From: Myxosarcina sp. GI1
Lineage (GTDB): Bacteria; Cyanobacteriota; Cyanobacteriia; Cyanobacteriales; Xenococcaceae
Direction: 5' to 3'
Assembly (NCBI RefSeq): GCF_000756305.1
Contig: NZ_JRFE01000014.1
Span: 215,670 to 279,669, forward strand
Length of the DNA stretch: 64,000 nucleotides
Shown here: positions 46,517 to 55,088 of the stretch, in pieces
Numbering within the stretch: position 1 is the first letter of the stretch
Layout: each line of letters begins with the position of its first letter
Program-made: the position numbers and the translations under genes
The notes under the pieces: generated by a model
What the model was told of the DNA's origin: nothing
What the model saw: the letters and a program-made list of their open reading frames with translations, nothing else
Database searches by the model: none

Positions 46517-47131
46517 TAATTTGAAATTACTGTAGTCAGTTTATCCATATATTTACTTAGATCCTGGTAACTATACTACAGTCCCGCCCGCTAAATAATT
46601 TCGATAGCCGTGAAATTAACTAAAAATTCATTTGTTTGTATACAGTTTTTTAAAACACACTGCTGCTAAAAGATAAAGAAAAGTGCAAACGTTTTGTCGA
46701 ACCTGGCTTTCCACAAAAGTCAAGAAAGTAATTTCAATCCAACATCTACTGAATTTTTGTATCGAGCGTCAAAACTAGGCAATTCTTTTACAATCTGTTA
46801 CAGTATTAAACGAAATGTAAAGAGAATCTCACCCAAAAAACAAATAAGTAATCTTACTTGGTATCCGAACGCGCCAACGCAAGAGATGCCAGTATCCTAA
46901 CAAACAAAATACTGCTAAATAATTTCACAGTAAGCTGTTTATTAAGTTTTAAAATACGAGGGAACATAGAGATCTAAAAAAATTGCCTTCAGTAGGCTGT
47001 CTGTTTCTATTGCTCGACCGAACGGTTTAGGGTACTTGAGACATAAAAGCATACCTCGTTCAAAATAGTCAGTCATTTAAAAACTACCAACCAAATTTCG
47101 ACACGGAAAATAATCGTAATTTATTTGATTT
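46517..47131. other. 615-base intergenic region without a convincing gene
   Basis: AT-rich DNA between a REC-like gene and a small membrane-protein gene. A 68-codon frame at 46694-46900 begins with TTG, lacks a ribosome site and shows no family motif; I do not call it. No RNA gene or long repeat is visible. Confidence 0.4.
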
Positions 47132-47368
47132 ATGTCTAATCAAAAGCTAAACTTGTTGTCTTCTGGTCGCTTGGCACAGCCAGATATTCTAAAAATACTT
47201 TCTTTTCCAGAAAACACAGTTTCATCTGCTGGAAAATCAAATAGCTCATTCAACTATTTACTTGACAAACTTAGTCATGTAACTTGTAGCCAGTGGTTAA
47301 TTTTGACAATATTAAATATTATTTCCTTTACTTTTATCGTTATGGCTTATTCTTGTACCAAACATTGA
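47132..47368 (+). CDS. Hypothetical small single-pass membrane protein, 78 residues
   Basis: It starts with ATG. Residues 1-50 are polar (MSNQKLNLLSSGRLAQPDIL) and residues about 54-74 form one membrane segment (WLILTILNIISFTFIVMAY) with a short SCTKH tail. I do not recognise a family. It ends 14 bases before the convergent DUF554 gene. Codon use resembles the neighbours. Support comes from the ATG start and the orderly soluble-then-membrane layout only. Confidence 0.45.
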   Translation: MSNQKLNLLSSGRLAQPDILKILSFPENTVSSAGKSNSSFNYLLDKLSHVTCSQWLILTILNIISFTFIVMAYSCTKH

Positions 47369-47381
47369 AGTATGGTTAGAT

Positions 47382-48122
47382 TTAAAATCGAATAATACTC
47401 AGTAAATAATAAATAACAGGTGCTACAGCTAGCGCGGGCAAAAAAGAAGCAACTCTAATTTTGGTTATTTCTAATAGATTAAAACCAATAGCAATGATAG
47501 TTAAACCCCCAACCCCCGTAATAATTAATAAATAGGGATTGTTATTAGGATCGGTAATAGTATCGGCAATCCAGCCGGCAATTAAAGATAGACCGCCCTG
47601 ATAAATTAAAATTACTAAAGTAGAAAAACCCACGCCAATACCGTAAATATTCGCTAAAGCTATTGAAACTATTCCATCCATAGCTGATTTAAGAGTCAAT
47701 AAAGTATTATCGCCATTTAGACCGTTATTAAAACTTCCAATTAAAGTCATTGGACCGACACAAAATAGTATACTGCTAGCAACAAATCCTTCGGTAAATG
47801 ACCCCTTGCCGCGAATTTTGTACTTCAACCAGTCTCCCACAGCAGTTAACCTATACTCTATTTCCCACCACTCGCCTAAAATTCCACCCAATATCATAGA
47901 AAGCAAGCTCAAAATAGCACCGTCAATACCAGCAATTGTTACCTTTGCCATGCTATTTGCCATACTCAAACCAATCCAAATGGTTATTAAGCCAATCCCT
48001 TGAGTTATAATTTTTTTCATTTGTGTGTTGAGGCGGTTTTGAAGAATTAAACCCAAAGTTGTGCCAATGGCAACGGTAAAAATATTAATCCAAGTACCGC
48101 TGGTTTTTACCCAAAAATCCAT
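47382..48122 (-). CDS. DUF554 (YdfK/YqgA-like) membrane protein
   Basis: A 246-residue protein with seven or so hydrophobic segments. The entry GTWINIFTVAIGTTLGLILQNRL, the SMILGGILGEWWEIEYRL block, GFVASSILFCVGPMTLIGSFNNGLNGDNTLLTLKSAMDG and SLIAGWIADTI are typical DUF554 signatures. The fold may be a transporter, but no substrate is established. It stands alone on the reverse strand. Confidence 0.88.
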   Translation of the reverse strand: MDFWVKTSGTWINIFTVAIGTTLGLILQNRLNTQMKKIITQGIGLITIWIGLSMANSMAKVTIAGIDGAILSLLSMILGGILGEWWEIEYRLTAVGDWLKYKIRGKGSFTEGFVASSILFCVGPMTLIGSFNNGLNGDNTLLTLKSAMDGIVSIALANIYGIGVGFSTLVILIYQGGLSLIAGWIADTITDPNNNPYLLIITGVGGLTIIAIGFNLLEITKIRVASFLPALAVAPVIYYLLSIIRF

Positions 48123-48334
48123 AAATAATTTTACAAGTTTGCTTATTTTACTTTGAATCTGTTCGAGGTAGAAAAGCGACGAGTTAAAAACCTATACCGT
48201 TTCTCAAAAGTAACTGGAGAGACAAAAAAGCTTTTTTGTTGCAAGCGAAATAACTAAAAACTAAAGGCTCCATTTTATCTATTTCTTTTTGCATAATCTA
48301 TATCTAAAAATTTCATTATTTACGAGAATTGGTA

Positions 48335-50263
48335 TTAAGTTTCTCTTTCTGCTAATTCCATCCACCGTTCGGTAACCCGATCTATTTCATTGTTTAACGC
48401 TGCCAATTGTTCGGATAAATCCTGCAGCTGAGTAAAATCTGTAGGAGGATTATGGTATAGTGTCTTTTCTAGTTTTTCTTTGGCAATTTCTAGATCGGTA
48501 ATTTTACCTTCTAAAGACTCAAATTCTCGTCTTTCGTAGTTAGATAAACGACGAAATTTATTATTAGCAGATTTAGATTCAGTTTGTTTTTTGTTGCTGG
48601 AAGATTTAGGCTCTGCTGCTTTTTCTTCTTCCTTAGCTACTTTTTTTTCTGCTTGTTTGTAATCTAAATAAACTGAATAATTACCAGGATATTTACGAAC
48701 AATACTATCTGGTTCGATCGCGAAAATAAATTCTACAGTACGGTCTAAAAAATAGCGATCGTGAGAGACAGAAATAACGCAACCATTAAAATTTTCTAAA
48801 TAGTCTTCTAAAATTGCTAGAGTTTGTACGTCTAAATCGTTAGTAGGCTCGTCTAAAATCAAAACGTTAGGTGCTGACATCAATACCTGTAGTAGAAACA
48901 GACGACGCTTTTCTCCACCCGATAGTTTGTGTAGGGGTGCATACTGTTGATTGGGAGGAAATAAAAATCTTTCCAGCATTTGCGACGCGCTAATCTGGCT
49001 TCCGTCGGCAGTGGTGACTATCTCGGCAACATCTTTGATATAGTCAATTACCCGCTGCTCTTGGTTAAGTGCATCGAGTAGGTTATCGGAATGCTGATCG
49101 AAATAGCCGATGTAAATAGTTTGACCGATTTCTACCCGTCCCGTATCGGGTTTGATGCGGTTAGTAATAATATTAATTAAGGTAGACTTACCCACACCGT
49201 TACCGCCAATGATACCGATGCGATCGCGCCTGTTAAATTTATAGCTAAAATCTTTAAATAGAGTCCGTCCGTTATAGCTTTTAGAAATATTATCGACTTC
49301 AATTACTTTTTTACCGATGCGTCTGCCTGGAGTATCGATTTCTACTTTTTCCTGAGCCTGCTTGAACTCTTTGTTTTGCATTTCTCCAATGCGATCGATC
49401 CTGGCTTTTTGCTTGGTGCTACGAGCTTTAGGACCGCGTTTGAGCCACTCTAATTCTCGCCGTAATACCCCCTGATGCTTGCGCTCGGAACTTGCTGCTG
49501 CGGCTTCCTGCTGGGCTTTTTTCTCTAAATAATAAGAATAATTACCAGCATAAGTATAGAGATCGCTGCGATCGATTTCAATAATTCGTTTGGTTACTCG
49601 ATCTAAAAAATAGCGATCGTGAGTAATTAATAAAATAGCACCAGAAAAGCGATCGAGATATTCTTGCAGCCACTCTACCGACTCGGCATCGAGATGGTTG
49701 GTAGGCTCGTCCATTAGCAATAAATCGGGTTCGTTTAGTAATGCCGTCGCCAGAGCAATACGCTTGCGGTATCCTCCAGAAAGACTGCCTACTTTGGCTG
49801 TCATGTCTTCAATTCCCAGCTTAGTAAGAACTATTTTGGCTTTGGTTTCTAGTTCCCACGCTCCCGCTAGTTCGATTTTTTCGGTAATACCAGCCAGTTT
49901 AGACATTAAAGCATCGAGTTTATCACCTTTAGCTCTGGCAACTTGATGTGATAATTCTTCATATTGCCGTACTAGCAACATTTGTTCGCTACTGTTAGCA
50001 AATACCTGATCCAATACGTTGAGGTTTTCATCTACATCTGGCTGTTGTGGTAAATAGATAATTTTTGCTCCCGACTTAACCATTCGTTCGCCGCGATCGA
50101 TAGGTTCGATACCCGCAATCATTTTTAGCAAGGTAGATTTACCAGAGCCATTAACCCCAATTAACCCTACTTTGTCATCGGGTTCGATACTAAAACTGGC
50201 ATCTCTTAAAATTTCTTTAATGCCAAAATCTTTACTGACGTTTTGTAAGGTGATGATGCTCAT
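48335..50263 (-). CDS. ABC-F family ATPase (Uup/EttA-like translation factor)
   Basis: A 642-residue soluble protein with two ABC cassettes and no membrane part. Cassette 1 has GVNGSGKST, LSGGYRKRIALATAL and LLLMDEPTNHLD. Cassette 2 has GGNGVGKST, LSGGEKRRLFLLQVL and VLILDEPTNDLD. The arm linker at about 245-310 and a charged C-terminal coiled coil (about 550-640) match the Uup subgroup. ABC-F proteins act on the ribosome or on DNA junctions, not in transport. It lies 30 bases after the OppC-type gene on the same strand. Confidence 0.92.
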   Translation of the reverse strand: MSIITLQNVSKDFGIKEILRDASFSIEPDDKVGLIGVNGSGKSTLLKMIAGIEPIDRGERMVKSGAKIIYLPQQPDVDENLNVLDQVFANSSEQMLLVRQYEELSHQVARAKGDKLDALMSKLAGITEKIELAGAWELETKAKIVLTKLGIEDMTAKVGSLSGGYRKRIALATALLNEPDLLLMDEPTNHLDAESVEWLQEYLDRFSGAILLITHDRYFLDRVTKRIIEIDRSDLYTYAGNYSYYLEKKAQQEAAAASSERKHQGVLRRELEWLKRGPKARSTKQKARIDRIGEMQNKEFKQAQEKVEIDTPGRRIGKKVIEVDNISKSYNGRTLFKDFSYKFNRRDRIGIIGGNGVGKSTLINIITNRIKPDTGRVEIGQTIYIGYFDQHSDNLLDALNQEQRVIDYIKDVAEIVTTADGSQISASQMLERFLFPPNQQYAPLHKLSGGEKRRLFLLQVLMSAPNVLILDEPTNDLDVQTLAILEDYLENFNGCVISVSHDRYFLDRTVEFIFAIEPDSIVRKYPGNYSVYLDYKQAEKKVAKEEEKAAEPKSSSNKKQTESKSANNKFRRLSNYERREFESLEGKITDLEIAKEKLEKTLYHNPPTDFTQLQDLSEQLAALNNEIDRVTERWMELAERET

Positions 50264-50293
50264 TTATTATTCGGGTTTGGCTCGCTATCTTCA

Positions 50294-51421
50294 TCATAAT
50301 GAATCTCTCTGTTGCAGACTACGCGGATCGAGAGCATCGCGCAAGCCATCTCCTAAAAGATTAAAGGATAATACCGTAACCACAATTAAAATCGCAGGCG
50401 ACCAAATTAACCAGGGCTGTAGCACTAAAATCGAAGCATTGGTAGCTACAGACAGTAAGTTTCCCCAACTAGGATCTTTTGACTGTATCCCCAAGCCAAT
50501 CAAACTAAGAACCGATTCGGCAACGATAAAACCAGGAACGGCAAGAGTAGCAGAGATAATGATGTAGGTAGCAGTTTGGGGTAAAACGTGACGAATAATA
50601 ATATATAAAGGCTTTGCTCCCATTGCTCTGGCGGCTTGCACGAATTCCTGTTCTTTAATAGATAATACCTGTCCTCTAATTACCCTGGCTAAACCCGACC
50701 AGCTAATAAAGGAAGTAATAAAGACAATTAGTAGAAATTTTTGAGGGCTAGTCAAACCAGGAGGCAAAATCGAAGCCAGGGCGATAAGTAAATAAATTCC
50801 TGGAATGGTCATCAATACTTCTACAATTCGCATTAAAGACGCATCGAGCCAACCGCCAAAATAGCCCGAAATTCCGCCAACTAACATTCCTATGGGAAAA
50901 GAAATGGCAATTCCCACTAAGCCAATAAATAAACTGACCCTGCCACCAAACAGCAAGCGGCTAAACTGATCTCTTCCCTGTTGGTCGGTTCCCAAAATAT
51001 TAATTCTGGCTTCGCCCAAAGTTCCAAATAAATGCCTCCGCAGGGGAATACCAGGGAAAATAGTCACCTGCTCGAAATTGGGGGGTAAAGGTAGCTGAAT
51101 TTGAAATAGATTGTAGGAAAAACCTTTAGCAAATAAAGCGACTGGTGCGGGGTTTTCATAGTCTACAATCAATTCGCGATCGCCCGTATCTAAATCCGTT
51201 TCACCCTGAATGCTAGGATAAACTATAGGCGTAGTCCAATTACCATTGCGGTCGCGCCAATGAATTTCCGTAGGCGGTAACAAAGAACCATCAGATTGCG
51301 CTGCATAAGGACTATAGGGAGCGAGAAAATCAGCGAAGATTGCCGATAGATACAAAATAATCAATATAATCGCCCCAAAACGAGCCAAAGTATTTTTTTT
51401 GAGTTTTTGCCACCAGACCAT
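50294..51421 (-). CDS. OppC/DppC-type ABC transporter permease
   Basis: A 375-residue inner-membrane protein. The N-terminal WWQKLKKNTLARFGAIILIILYLSAIFADFLAPYSP is the OppC entry. A periplasmic insert at about residues 40-125 makes it longer than usual (about 300). The core has GTDQQGRDQFSRLLFGGRVSL and the EAA loop EFVQAARAMGAKPLYIIIRHVLPQ. It needs an OppB partner, and the one at 36232 is a candidate. It is immediately downstream of the HTH/GrpE-like gene (5 bases), so the two are co-transcribed. Confidence 0.9.
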   Translation of the reverse strand: MVWWQKLKKNTLARFGAIILIILYLSAIFADFLAPYSPYAAQSDGSLLPPTEIHWRDRNGNWTTPIVYPSIQGETDLDTGDRELIVDYENPAPVALFAKGFSYNLFQIQLPLPPNFEQVTIFPGIPLRRHLFGTLGEARINILGTDQQGRDQFSRLLFGGRVSLFIGLVGIAISFPIGMLVGGISGYFGGWLDASLMRIVEVLMTIPGIYLLIALASILPPGLTSPQKFLLIVFITSFISWSGLARVIRGQVLSIKEQEFVQAARAMGAKPLYIIIRHVLPQTATYIIISATLAVPGFIVAESVLSLIGLGIQSKDPSWGNLLSVATNASILVLQPWLIWSPAILIVVTVLSFNLLGDGLRDALDPRSLQQRDSL

Positions 51422-51426
51422 GTTAA

Positions 51427-52092
51427 TTATTCTTCTATCGGACTAACCTTTGCTTTATACAGTAACTTATCTCCCTGTTTATATCCCACATAGCGCACTT
51501 CTACTAATTGTCCCGAATTAGCCGTTCCTTTTAGTAGCTGGTGCCATTGCGGATCGTAAGGTAATTTTTCACCGACAGCAGCAATAGTTTCAATTCCCCA
51601 TTCATCTAATAACTGTTCTATTGGTTTTACCAGCGGTAATAATCTCTCGGCTGGCAATTGAGAATTTTTACGTACGGCGGCAGCAGCAGTAGGCCATTGC
51701 AACAGCCAGGATTCAATGGCTTGCAAGCTATCTTGTTGAAATTCTCGTTTTAAAACTTCTCGCTGTTGCTGCATTTGCTCTTGTAAACTAGCGTATTCGC
51801 GTTTCAAGTTTGCTATGGTCGTCGCCTCTTCCCCAGACGACTTGGCAGAAATGCTTTCTCCATCATAAGAAATAAATGTGTCGATTAATTGTTCTATTGA
51901 TAAGTTTAACGTTCTTGCCAAAGCAGCAATATTTTCTACAGACATCTTGACGATCAAGCCATGTTGTAAACGATTTAACTGCCACTGAGAAACACCTGAC
52001 AATTTACTAAGTTCTAACAAATCCTCAATATTGGCTTGCTTTATCAACGTGTTTAAAAGTTGCTGGTTTTTTTCGTACAAAGTTTGACTCAT
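51427..52092 (-). CDS. XRE-type HTH protein with coiled coil and GrpE-like C-terminal domain
   Basis: A 221-residue protein of three parts. Residues about 20-75 form a Cro/XRE-like helix-turn-helix (LLELSKLSGVSQWQLNRLQHGLIVKMSVENIAALARTLN). Residues about 85-125 are a Gln/Glu-rich coiled coil (LKREYASLQEQMQQQREVLKREF). Residues about 150-221 resemble the GrpE end: LVKPIEQLLDEWGIETI, then KLPYDPQWHQLL and VEVRYVGYKQGDKLLYKAKVSP. This recalls the GrpE beta-domain, in which a YDP/FDP-His-hydrophobic motif precedes a RGY-GD strand. It could be a DNA-bound DnaK partner, but that is inference. It precedes the OppC-type gene by 5 bases. Confidence 0.7.
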   Translation of the reverse strand: MSQTLYEKNQQLLNTLIKQANIEDLLELSKLSGVSQWQLNRLQHGLIVKMSVENIAALARTLNLSIEQLIDTFISYDGESISAKSSGEEATTIANLKREYASLQEQMQQQREVLKREFQQDSLQAIESWLLQWPTAAAAVRKNSQLPAERLLPLVKPIEQLLDEWGIETIAAVGEKLPYDPQWHQLLKGTANSGQLVEVRYVGYKQGDKLLYKAKVSPIEE

Positions 52093-52409
52093 AATTAACT
52101 AATATTTATTTTGGTTTCCATAGTTTGTTATTGAGCTCTCGTCGTTTGATGACAGAGATTTATCTAACTTCGTAAATACACTTAAAAAAGCAATCAGACT
52201 GAACATTTTTAGAAATATTTTTGGAAAAAATTACTCTAACAGCTTTAGCTGTAATTTGATGCCGCTTTTTAGCTTTTTCAGTGTTATTTTTCCTGTGTTA
52301 GCATTGTCTCAGAAAAATTGAACGAGTGTAGTGCGGATAAACCTCCGCATGTTGACCGCTCTAGGTTTTTATTCAAGATAAAAAAGCGAACCTGCCAGTA
52401 TTATTTAGA
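52093..52409. other. 317-base intergenic region between divergent genes
   Basis: Holds the promoters of the HTH/GrpE-like gene and the PatA-like gene. A small hairpin TGCGG/CCGCA lies near 52332-52349. No gene or mobile element is seen. Confidence 0.4.
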
Positions 52410-53660
52410 ATGACACCACAGTCAACTTCTAACCCAAATTCCATCGATAATTTTACTACTTCTCAACAGCTTGAGTTTTTTAAAGAACTCAAAGAAAAAC
52501 GTTTTAGTGGTGAAGTTGTGTTTGCAGATCGCCTAAATACTGCATGGATTTTTTACTTTTACCTGGGCAGAATTATTTATTCTACTGGCGGCGAACACCC
52601 AGTAAGAAGGTGGCGGCGCAATCTCGCTTATTATTTTCCCCAAATTGTAGCTAACTTAAAGTCAGAATTAGAGTCACTTCAAAACTTTGCTGCGCAAAAA
52701 ACTGTCATTAGCTGGGATTATTATTTGCTATGTCTTTGGGTAGAGCAACAAAAGGTAGACCGAGAACAGGCTACTAAAATGATTCGAGCCGTTACTGTAG
52801 AAGTTTTGTTCGACATTACTTATGCTAGAGACATTACCTATGTTCTCAAACCCCAGGATAAAGCTTTAACCAAACAGCTAGCAATGATCGACTGCGAACC
52901 ACAAATTATTGAAGCCTGGAAACTTTGGGAACAATGGCAGGATACTAAATTTGCCCGCTACTCTCCTAACCTCGCTCCCAAGCTCAAGCAGTCAGAAGCA
53001 CTTACTAAAAAGCTTAATTCCTCAGAGACAATATACAAAGCACTCGCTAAAATGCTACAGGGAAAATATACCTTTCGCGATTTAGCAGTTCAAAAACAAA
53101 CTAGTTTGCTTTTAGTTGCTCGCTCTTTGACTCCTTATTTTAGATTTGGTGCGATTGAGTTAGTGCAGATTCGCGATTTGCCTGGCTCTTTGCCCGATTT
53201 TGTCTTAGATTCTTCTGCAACCACTGTTGATGAAACTTTTTCTAGGATTGTTGGTTCTAATTTTTCTCAATCTGCTTCGAGTAACAGCAGCAAGCTAACA
53301 GTTGCTTGCGTTGACTCCAACAGCGTCGTTTGTCAGATCTTAAAAAAAATGGTTACTAGCGCAGGTTATCAATATGTAAGTGATAGCGGCACTTTAAATA
53401 CAAGTAAGCTCCTTAAAACAGCCCAGCCAGATCTAGTTTTTATTAATGTAGAGTTAGCTGAGTTCAGTGGCTACGAACTATGTTCGTTATTAAGACAAAT
53501 AGATAACTTCGCTCGCATTCCAATAGTTTTGTATGGTAAAAAAATTGGTTTGGGCGATCGTGTTAAAGCCAAAATGGCGGGTTGTACCGAGTTAATAACT
53601 GAGTCTTTAGAAGTAAATCTTATTCGCAACACTATTGCTAAATACATCAAAGCCTCTTAG
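52410..53660 (+). CDS. PatA-like response regulator (PATAN/DUF4388 plus receiver)
   Basis: A 416-residue protein. Residues about 15-130 form the PATAN region (LKEKRFSGEVVFADRLNTAWIFYFYLGRIIYSTGGEHPVRRWRRNL). A helical middle follows, and residues about 295-416 form the receiver: LTVACVDSNSVVCQILKKMV, LVFINVELAEFSG and PIVLYGKKIGLGDRVKAKMAGC. The canonical acceptor Asp is replaced (FINVEL has Asn-Val-Glu), so phosphorylation may be lost or altered. In cyanobacteria this architecture occurs in PatA and PixG/PilG-type phototaxis and pilus regulators. No pil or pix genes are adjacent. Confidence 0.85.
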   Translation: MTPQSTSNPNSIDNFTTSQQLEFFKELKEKRFSGEVVFADRLNTAWIFYFYLGRIIYSTGGEHPVRRWRRNLAYYFPQIVANLKSELESLQNFAAQKTVISWDYYLLCLWVEQQKVDREQATKMIRAVTVEVLFDITYARDITYVLKPQDKALTKQLAMIDCEPQIIEAWKLWEQWQDTKFARYSPNLAPKLKQSEALTKKLNSSETIYKALAKMLQGKYTFRDLAVQKQTSLLLVARSLTPYFRFGAIELVQIRDLPGSLPDFVLDSSATTVDETFSRIVGSNFSQSASSNSSKLTVACVDSNSVVCQILKKMVTSAGYQYVSDSGTLNTSKLLKTAQPDLVFINVELAEFSGYELCSLLRQIDNFARIPIVLYGKKIGLGDRVKAKMAGCTELITESLEVNLIRNTIAKYIKAS

Positions 53661-53675
53661 CTCGACTTTATTCAA

Positions 53676-53834
53676 TTAAACAGCATAAATAACAATAGCT
53701 TTCAAACGCTCAAATAGATGACGGGAAACTTCGATCGTGTCAATAGATTTATATGATATGTAAAAAGTGCTAGCCCTGAAAAATCGGCGTATCAAATTTA
53801 AATGTTTTCTAGCTTCTTCAAAGCTCACTTTCAT
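53676..53834 (-). CDS. Possible small protein, 52 residues
   Basis: A reverse-strand frame from ATG (53832-53834) to TAA at 53676. It reads MKVSFEEARKHLNLIRR, then TFYISYKSIDTIEVSRHL and FERLKAIVIYAV. It is basic and helical. I recognise no family, and there is no clear ribosome site, so it may be chance or the end of a decayed gene. It is the only plausible content of the 391-base gap 53661-54051. Confidence 0.3.
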   Translation of the reverse strand: MKVSFEEARKHLNLIRRFFRASTFYISYKSIDTIEVSRHLFERLKAIVIYAV

Positions 53835-54051
53835 TTGCTAACGATATACAAACCGATCGAGAACTTGTTGTGTTAGAGCTTCCTGATCGGTACATAATTA
53901 AGATAAAATAGAGCCAATTATTTTGCCAATCGCGATTTTGTTATCATAAAAATATACTATTGAGTGTGAGAATAGTAATTAGGAGTAGTAAAAACGCGAG
54001 ACACGATACTACTACTACAAATTAATCCTTAAAATCATTAAATAACAAAAC

Positions 54052-54927
54052 ATGGCTAAATTACAGCAGCGACGTTCTCAAAATGTGAGCGGTAATTTTT
54101 ATGTCGATCGCTCTTGTATTAACTGCGATACCTGTCGCTGGATGGCTCCAAGCGTCTATCGTCAGGAAGGTTCTCAGTCGGCAGTATATCATCAACCGAG
54201 TAACGAAGAAGAACGTATTCTAGCACTAGAGGCACTGTTAGCTTGCCCTACAGCTTCGATTGGTACGGTAAAAAAGCCAACAGACATAAAAACCGTACAG
54301 GCAAAATTTCCTCTATTAGTAGCAGACAATGTCTACCATTGTGGTTATCACTCCGAATCTTCTTTTGGTGCTGCCAGCTACTTTATTCGGCGACCTGAAG
54401 GCAATATTTTAGTCGATTCTCCTCGTTTTGCGCCGCCGTTAGTCAAACAGATTGAAAAAATGGGGGGAATTAAATGTATGTATCTTACCCATCGCGATGA
54501 TATTGCCGATCATCAAAAATTTAATGCTCATTTTGGCTGCGATCGTATCTTACATAGCAAGGAAATTTCTGAAAAAACTAAAGATGTAGAAATCAAGTTA
54601 ACTGGTACTGATGATTATTATTTAGCTGATGACCTGCTGATTATTACCGTACCAGGTCATACCAAAGGACATACCGTTCTACTATATGACAATAAATTTT
54701 TATTTACTGGCGATCATCTAGCATGGTCGGATAATTATCAACGCCTGGTTGCTTTTCGTGGTTATTGCTGGTATTCATGGTCGGAGCTAGTTGAATCGAT
54801 GGCTAAATTGACCAAATATAGCTTTGAATGGGTCTTGCCTGGTCATGGCAGACGTTATCATGCTAATCCCGATAAAATGCAGCAAGAATTAGCTAAATGT
54901 CTTAACTGGATGCAACAGGCAGCTTAA
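54052..54927 (+). CDS. Ferredoxin-metallo-beta-lactamase fusion protein
   Basis: A 291-residue protein. Residues about 15-75 form a ferredoxin-like domain with CINCDTCRW and a later ACPTAS, giving the C-x2-C-x2-C plus CP set for a 4Fe-4S cluster. Residues about 90-285 are a metallo-beta-lactamase fold: YLTHRDDIADHQ (first metal motif, with D-x-x-D-H), PGHTKGHTVLL, LFTGDHLAW and the final LPGHGRRYH. The order of motifs fits glyoxalase II or flavodiiron-type hydrolases. The substrate is unknown; the fusion suggests redox-coupled thioester or peroxide chemistry, which is inference. It stands alone. Confidence 0.85.
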   Translation: MAKLQQRRSQNVSGNFYVDRSCINCDTCRWMAPSVYRQEGSQSAVYHQPSNEEERILALEALLACPTASIGTVKKPTDIKTVQAKFPLLVADNVYHCGYHSESSFGAASYFIRRPEGNILVDSPRFAPPLVKQIEKMGGIKCMYLTHRDDIADHQKFNAHFGCDRILHSKEISEKTKDVEIKLTGTDDYYLADDLLIITVPGHTKGHTVLLYDNKFLFTGDHLAWSDNYQRLVAFRGYCWYSWSELVESMAKLTKYSFEWVLPGHGRRYHANPDKMQQELAKCLNWMQQAA

Positions 54928-55088
54928 CTGCTGAAAAACGTTAATATATTTTCTCAGGCTCCAAATAAAGTCTTTTTTTCAATTAATTTTCTTGCTAAAA
55001 AACCATACTTCAGTATGACGCTCCCCGTCAGTTAATTTCATTTGTGCCGTTCTACTTCCGTAATATCAAGTACGGATGAATAGTTAAA

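Noticed and set aside
46694..46900. 68-codon reading in the 46.5-47.1 kb gap
   Set aside because: TTG start, no ribosome site, no motif; I could not link it to any family.
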